A stretch of 64,000 nt of DNA from Egerieimonas sp900552095 (GTDB lineage Bacteria > Bacillota > Clostridia > Lachnospirales > Lachnospiraceae): positions 1 through 64,000 of the forward strand of contig CABREP010000001.1 in NCBI GenBank assembly GCA_902469965.1, written 5' to 3'. Shown piece by piece: positions 60,849 to 64,000 of the stretch (positions within the stretch are counted from its first letter, which is position 1; every line of letters begins with the position of its first letter). The notes beneath the pieces were generated by a model, which saw only the letters and a program-made list of their open reading frames with translations, had not been told where the DNA came from and made no database searches. The translations under genes were made by a program, and so were the position numbers.

Positions 60849-61702
60849 GTATGCTTTTGCAGATGAAAAACGTTCAAAAACAGTATCCGCAATTTAAGCT
60901 GAACTGCTCTCTCGAGGTCGCGCCGGGCCGGGTGATCGGTCTGGTGGGCCAGAATGGTGCAGGAAAAAGCACAGCATTTAAGGCAGTTCTGAATCTGATC
61001 CGGACGGACGGCGGAGAGGTTCTGCTTTTTGGAAAACCGGCAGACCAGCTGACCCGGGAGGAGAGGGCCGGGATCGGTGTGGTTATGGCGGAGAGCGGAT
61101 TTTCAGGTAATCTGACGGTGAAAGAGGTGGCAAATGTGCTGGATGGCATGTATCCGGGAGTCTGTAAAAAGGAATTTCTGGAAAGATGCGGCAGTCTGGG
61201 GCTTCCTCTGGATAAGAGGATTCGGGAATTTTCCACAGGGATGAGAGCGAAGTTGAAAGTACTTGCGGCTCTTTGCCATAATCCCAGATTCCTTTTGCTG
61301 GATGAACCCACGGCTGGGCTTGACGTGGTGGCACGAAAAGAGCTGCTGGAACTGCTTCGGGATTTTATGGATGACGAGAGCAGGGGAATTTTAATCAGTT
61401 CTCATATCTCCACAGATCTGGAGGGGATCTGCGATGAGCTTTACATGATTCATCAGGGGCATATTGTCCTTCATCAGGATACGGATGTGCTCCTGGATTC
61501 TTACGGGGTGATCAAAGCGGATGAGAAACAGTATAGAAATCTGGATCCTGCCGCCCTGCTCCGCGTGCGAAGAGAGAGCTATGGGTACTGCTGTCTCACC
61601 GGTGACCGGCAGTTTTATCTGGAAAATTATCCCGGTCTGGTGGTGGAGAGAGGAACGCTGGATGAGATTATCGATCTGATGATTCGGGGGGAGAAGCTAT
61701 GA
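60845..61702 (+). CDS. ABC transporter ATP-binding protein (YtrB-like)
   Basis: 285 aa; start overlaps the gntR stop (ATGA). Walker A GQNGAGKST, signature-like FSTGMRAKLK, Walker B FLLLDEPTAGLD and H-loop SSHIS are intact. The C-terminal ~70 residues are family-variable. Works with the small permease that follows. Transported substrate unknown. Confidence 0.93.
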   Translation: MSMLLQMKNVQKQYPQFKLNCSLEVAPGRVIGLVGQNGAGKSTAFKAVLNLIRTDGGEVLLFGKPADQLTREERAGIGVVMAESGFSGNLTVKEVANVLDGMYPGVCKKEFLERCGSLGLPLDKRIREFSTGMRAKLKVLAALCHNPRFLLLDEPTAGLDVVARKELLELLRDFMDDESRGILISSHISTDLEGICDELYMIHQGHIVLHQDTDVLLDSYGVIKADEKQYRNLDPAALLRVRRESYGYCCLTGDRQFYLENYPGLVVERGTLDEIIDLMIRGEKL

Positions 61703-62355
61703 GAGGACTGCTGAGAAAAGACTTTTATTATATGAAGGACTACCGGAAGGTGATCCTGATCGTAGTGATTTTTTGCGGGGTGTTTATGGCTACAATGGGG
61801 GAGGCCAGCGTGGCTTTTGGAATGGGCTATGCAACGCTTCTGATGTCCATGGCGGTGCTTAACACCATGTCCTATGATGAGGAAAACCGGGGCATGAGTT
61901 TTCTTATGGCGCTTCCGGTCAGCCGGACGGATTATGTGAAGGAAAAATATATTTTTGGCTTTCTTATGGGCTTTTGCGGGTGGATCCTGGGGGTTCTCTG
62001 GATGATCGGAGGAAGCCTCTTCCATTCAGAAAACCCGTTTCAGCTGGAAAATCTGTGGATCAGCCTGGTGTTTCTGGGATTTTTATTTTTGAGTCAGGCA
62101 GTCATGATACCGATCCAGCTGAAATTCGGAGCGGAAAAAGGCCGCATGATTGTAATCCTTGTGATGATGCTCCTGATTGTGGGAGGCGTGAAGATTGTGG
62201 ATATCATGATGGAAAGCGATATTCTGACGATGGAGAGAATTCAGCTGCTTCTAGAAAATGCTTTTCTTCCGGTGATTCTGGCGGCGGTTATCCTGGCTGT
62301 TTACGCGGCCTCTTTTCTGATCAGTGTTCATATTATGAAGAAAAAAGAATTCTGA
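61699..62355 (+). CDS. ABC-2 type permease (ABC2_membrane_5-like)
   Basis: 218 aa with six membrane segments. MRGLLRKDFYYMKDYRK at the N-terminus and the central NTMSYDEENRGMSFLMALPVSRTDYVKEKYIFGF block are typical of small YtrC-like permeases. ATGA overlap with the ATPase. Operon ends in a strong terminator. Confidence 0.92.
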   Translation: MRGLLRKDFYYMKDYRKVILIVVIFCGVFMATMGEASVAFGMGYATLLMSMAVLNTMSYDEENRGMSFLMALPVSRTDYVKEKYIFGFLMGFCGWILGVLWMIGGSLFHSENPFQLENLWISLVFLGFLFLSQAVMIPIQLKFGAEKGRMIVILVMMLLIVGGVKIVDIMMESDILTMERIQLLLENAFLPVILAAVILAVYAASFLISVHIMKKKEF

Positions 62356-62393
62356 GAAAAGGACGGGCGGGAAAATATCATAGAAAACAAAAG

Positions 62394-62434
62394 ACAGGTG
62401 CGGATGACATTTTAGAATCCGCACCTGTTTTTTT
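62394..62434 (+). terminator. Terminator of the GntR/ABC operon
   Basis: ACAGGTGCGGAT (62394-62405) pairs with ATCCGCACCTGT (62417-62428), followed by T6 or more. Confidence 0.95.
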
Positions 62435-62435
62435 G

Positions 62436-62813
62436 CTAATAGATGATATATCTCATTGTATACGTTTTCTGAGTTGACGATATGATAATACCTGTCATGA
62501 TATTGGGCAGAAGTTTATTTCTTATTTTTACATGTTTCAATATCGATACAAGACGATCGTTTAAATCTTTTGATATTTCATTCTTTGATAAATCCAATGT
62601 GTCATATACACCGTCTTTTTTATAATCCACACTGATTAATTCTATTTCAGGATTACTGTCGGGAGGAATCAGCTGTTTATTCCTAAAATATAGGAAAGAT
62701 ATTATTACAACAGCAATTATTACGAAAAACCTGCTTATCTTTACCTGTATTATATCATATATTTGCAGGCATTGCCATTTCTTTCTGATTTTGAAAAGAA
62801 CAAATGTTTGCAT
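62436..62813 (-). pseudogene. AT-rich gene remnant, small membrane-anchored protein
   Basis: An open frame of up to 125 codons, markedly more AT-rich than its neighbours. The downstream ~95 residues look like a real protein: a hydrophobic anchor (FFVIIAVVIISFLYF) followed by a charged domain (ELISVDYKKDGVYDTLDLSKNEISKDLNDRLVSIL). The only ATG (62813) lacks a ribosome site and would add an unconvincing N-terminus; near the expected start (before VKISRFF) there is no ATG, GTG or TTG with a ribosome site. I read it as a gene that has lost its start, or as transferred DNA. Family not recognised. Confidence 0.4.
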
Positions 62814-62836
62814 GTGAGGGGAGTGCGTGGTATAAT
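62808..62836 (+). promoter_or_regulatory. Candidate uvrA promoter, distal copy
   Basis: TTGCAT (62808-62813), 17 bp, TATAAT (62831-62836). The -10 box forms part of the outer stem of the palindromic block that follows. Confidence 0.6.
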
Positions 62837-62904
62837 GATTGCACAGGGTGCAATCTAAGGCGGCAGGTGCCGCCTTCCCCCGCCAAAGGCGGGGGGATTA
62901 TACC
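62829..62904 (+). repeat. 76-nt four-way-junction palindromic block in the uvrA leader
   Basis: GGTATAAT (62829-62836) and ATTATACC (62897-62904) form an outer 8-bp stem. Inside lie three perfect hairpins: ATTGCAC-AGG-GTGCAAT (62838-62854), AAGGCGGC-AGGT-GCCGCCTT (62857-62876) and CCCCCGCC-AAA-GGCGGGGG (62877-62895). Only four bases are unpaired between stems. It is not a tRNA: loops are 3-4 nt and no anticodon or T-loop is present. It could be a mobile palindromic unit or a structured leader. Confidence 0.7.
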
Positions 62905-62961
62905 AGAAGAGCCCCGGCTTGAAAAGTAAATGTCCGATGGGACGCTTCCTTTTCTGCGCGC

Positions 62962-62986
62962 GGGGTATAATGACTGCACAGGGTGG
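62962..62986 (+). repeat. Second partial copy of the GGTATAAT-GCACAGGGTG motif
   Basis: GGGTATAATGACTGCACAGG and the next bases repeat the first 25 nt of the block at 62829 with one substitution, including TATAAT at 62966-62971, which may be a second uvrA -10 box. The rest of the block is not repeated. The 62905-62960 stretch between can itself pair (CCCCG with CGGGG, GAAAAG with CTTTTC). Confidence 0.55.
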
Positions 62987-63024
62987 TAAGCTATTAATTA
63001 TCAGGAAGAAACAGAGGAAATAGA

Positions 63025-64000
63025 ATGGAAAAAGAAAAACAGTTTATTAAAATCCGGGGGGCAAGAGAAAATAATCTGAAGAACCTGAATGTGGATATTC
63101 CGAGAAATGAGCTTGTGGTTCTGACGGGGCTTTCCGGATCAGGAAAAAGCTCGCTGGCTTTTGATACGATTTATGCGGAGGGACAGCGGCGCTATATGGA
63201 AAGTCTGTCTTCTTATGCCAGACAGTTTCTGGGACAAATGGAAAAACCGGATGTGGACTCGATAGAAGGCCTTTCTCCGGCAATTTCCATCGATCAGAAA
63301 TCTACCAACAGAAATCCCAGATCGACGGTGGGAACTGTGACGGAGATTTACGATTATTTCCGTCTTCTTTACGCCCGGATCGGAATCCCCCACTGTCCGA
63401 AATGCGGCCGGGAGATTTCAAAGCAGTCGGTGGATCAGATGGTAGATCAGATTATGAGCCTTCCGGAACGGACGAAGGTTCAGCTTCTGGCTCCTGTAGT
63501 GCGGGGACGGAAAGGGCGCCATGAGAAGCTGCTGGAGCAGGCAAGAAAAAGCGGTTATGTCCGGGTGATGATCGACGGCAGCCTGTATGAGCTTTCCGAG
63601 GAAATTCAGCTGGACAAAAATATCAAGCATAATATTGAAATCGTGGTGGATCGCCTCGTGATAAAAGACGGGATTCAGAAGCGGCTTACCGATTCTGTGG
63701 AGAGCGTGCTGAGCCTGTCGGAGGGGCTGTTGATTGTAGATACGATGGACGGGGGAACGCTGACTTTCAGTCAGAGTTTTTCCTGTCCGGACTGCGGGAT
63801 CAGCATTGATGAGATCGAACCGAGAAGCTTTTCCTTTAATAATCCTTTCGGAGCCTGCCCCTGCTGTGCAGGCCTGGGATATAAGATGGAGTTTGATGAA
63901 GATCTTATGATTCCGGATAAGAGCAAGAGTATTGAAGAGGGAGCTATCGTGGTGATGGGCTGGCAGTCCTGCAGCACAAAAGGCAGCTTTACCCGGGCGA
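63025..64000 (+). CDS. uvrA: Excinuclease ABC subunit A, N-terminal part
   Basis: The first 325 codons; the gene continues past the window. ATG at 63025 follows ACAGAGGAAATAG. Walker A GLSGSGKSSLAFDTIYAEGQRRYMESL, EGLSPAISIDQK, the signature region and two Cys pairs (CPKCGRE and CPDCG / CPCC zinc modules) are diagnostic. UvrA is the damage-sensing ATPase of nucleotide-excision repair. The leader carries duplicated promoter-like motifs and strong hairpins. Confidence 0.97.
   Translation, partial: MEKEKQFIKIRGARENNLKNLNVDIPRNELVVLTGLSGSGKSSLAFDTIYAEGQRRYMESLSSYARQFLGQMEKPDVDSIEGLSPAISIDQKSTNRNPRSTVGTVTEIYDYFRLLYARIGIPHCPKCGREISKQSVDQMVDQIMSLPERTKVQLLAPVVRGRKGRHEKLLEQARKSGYVRVMIDGSLYELSEEIQLDKNIKHNIEIVVDRLVIKDGIQKRLTDSVESVLSLSEGLLIVDTMDGGTLTFSQSFSCPDCGISIDEIEPRSFSFNNPFGACPCCAGLGYKMEFDEDLMIPDKSKSIEEGAIVVMGWQSCSTKGSFTRA

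Noticed and set aside
62829..62904. tRNA gene
   Set aside because: The length is 76 nt and the fold a cloverleaf, but loops are 3-4 nt, there is no anticodon loop or GTTCRA T-loop, and the acceptor stem has 8 bp.
1..64000. CRISPR arrays, rRNA operons, IS elements or prophage genes
   Set aside because: No regularly spaced repeats, rRNA-like sequence, transposase or phage structural genes were seen on either strand.

Overview
The window looks like chromosomal DNA from a spore-forming member of the Lachnospiraceae (Clostridia). Evidence: the sporulation genes gpr and spoIIP in the clostridial order holA - rpsT - gpr - spoIIP - lepA - hemW; Gram-positive architecture (BspA-type leucine-rich surface protein, NlpC/P60 hydrolases, L,D-transpeptidases); strong AGGAGG ribosome sites; sigma-A promoters with 17-bp spacing; ZTP-riboswitch control of fhs. 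Base composition is intermediate and codon use fairly uniform. No rRNA, tRNA, CRISPR array, IS element or prophage was recognised. Species-level identity is not claimed.

Layout. 1-400: the first 18 codons of fhs on the minus strand behind a ZTP riboswitch. 401-5530: a small Cys-rich protein, an NlpC/P60 cell-wall hydrolase and a large wall-anchored beta-propeller protein. 5538-12281: an RpiR-type regulator divergent from an FAD oxidoreductase, a permease, a stand-alone HyuA-type hydantoinase/oxoprolinase and a small HExxH protein. 12289-19443: a molybdate uptake and molybdenum-cofactor operon (modABC, MOSC-Mog fusion, MoeA-like, moaC, moaA, xdhC). 19466-22371: clpB with a DUF4250 gene. 22396-24309: a YbjQ-like protein and a MATE exporter. 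24319-36914: four transport and hydrolase genes surrounding a Crp/Fnr-type regulator, with a BspA-like protein, a LysR regulator, an aminotransferase and glutamate dehydrogenase among them. 36918-43096: sseB, methyltransferase, Sel1, then an XRE/DUF3169/ABC-exporter operon and a DUF606 transporter. 43137-50260: comEA, a two-component system, a GerM lipoprotein, comEC, holA. 50264-55743: sigma-like protein, rpsT, gpr, spoIIP, lepA. 55771-60400: two tandem L,D-transpeptidases and hemW. 60409-62434: a YtrA-type GntR/ABC operon. 62436-64000: an AT-rich gene remnant, a highly structured palindromic block and the start of uvrA.

How the genes work together. The most coherent unrecognised unit is at 24-37 kb. 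A Crp-family regulator (27643-28362) sits among four promoters (GltS-like symporter, CocE-type hydrolase 1, APC permease, CocE-type hydrolase 2). Each carries a near-match to TGTCA-N6-TGACA (N7 in one) centred 29.5-30.5 bp before the -10 hexamer, the class II activator position. Both hydrolases keep the GYSYFG nucleophile motif but lack the usual GGWYD and GPWTH-type motifs. This suggests a regulated uptake-and-hydrolysis system for an amino-acid-containing compound, possibly feeding the nearby aminotransferase and glutamate dehydrogenase. Substrate and mechanism are inference. A second unusual object is the 76-nt block at 62829-62904, which folds on paper into a four-way junction with three perfect hairpins in the uvrA leader.
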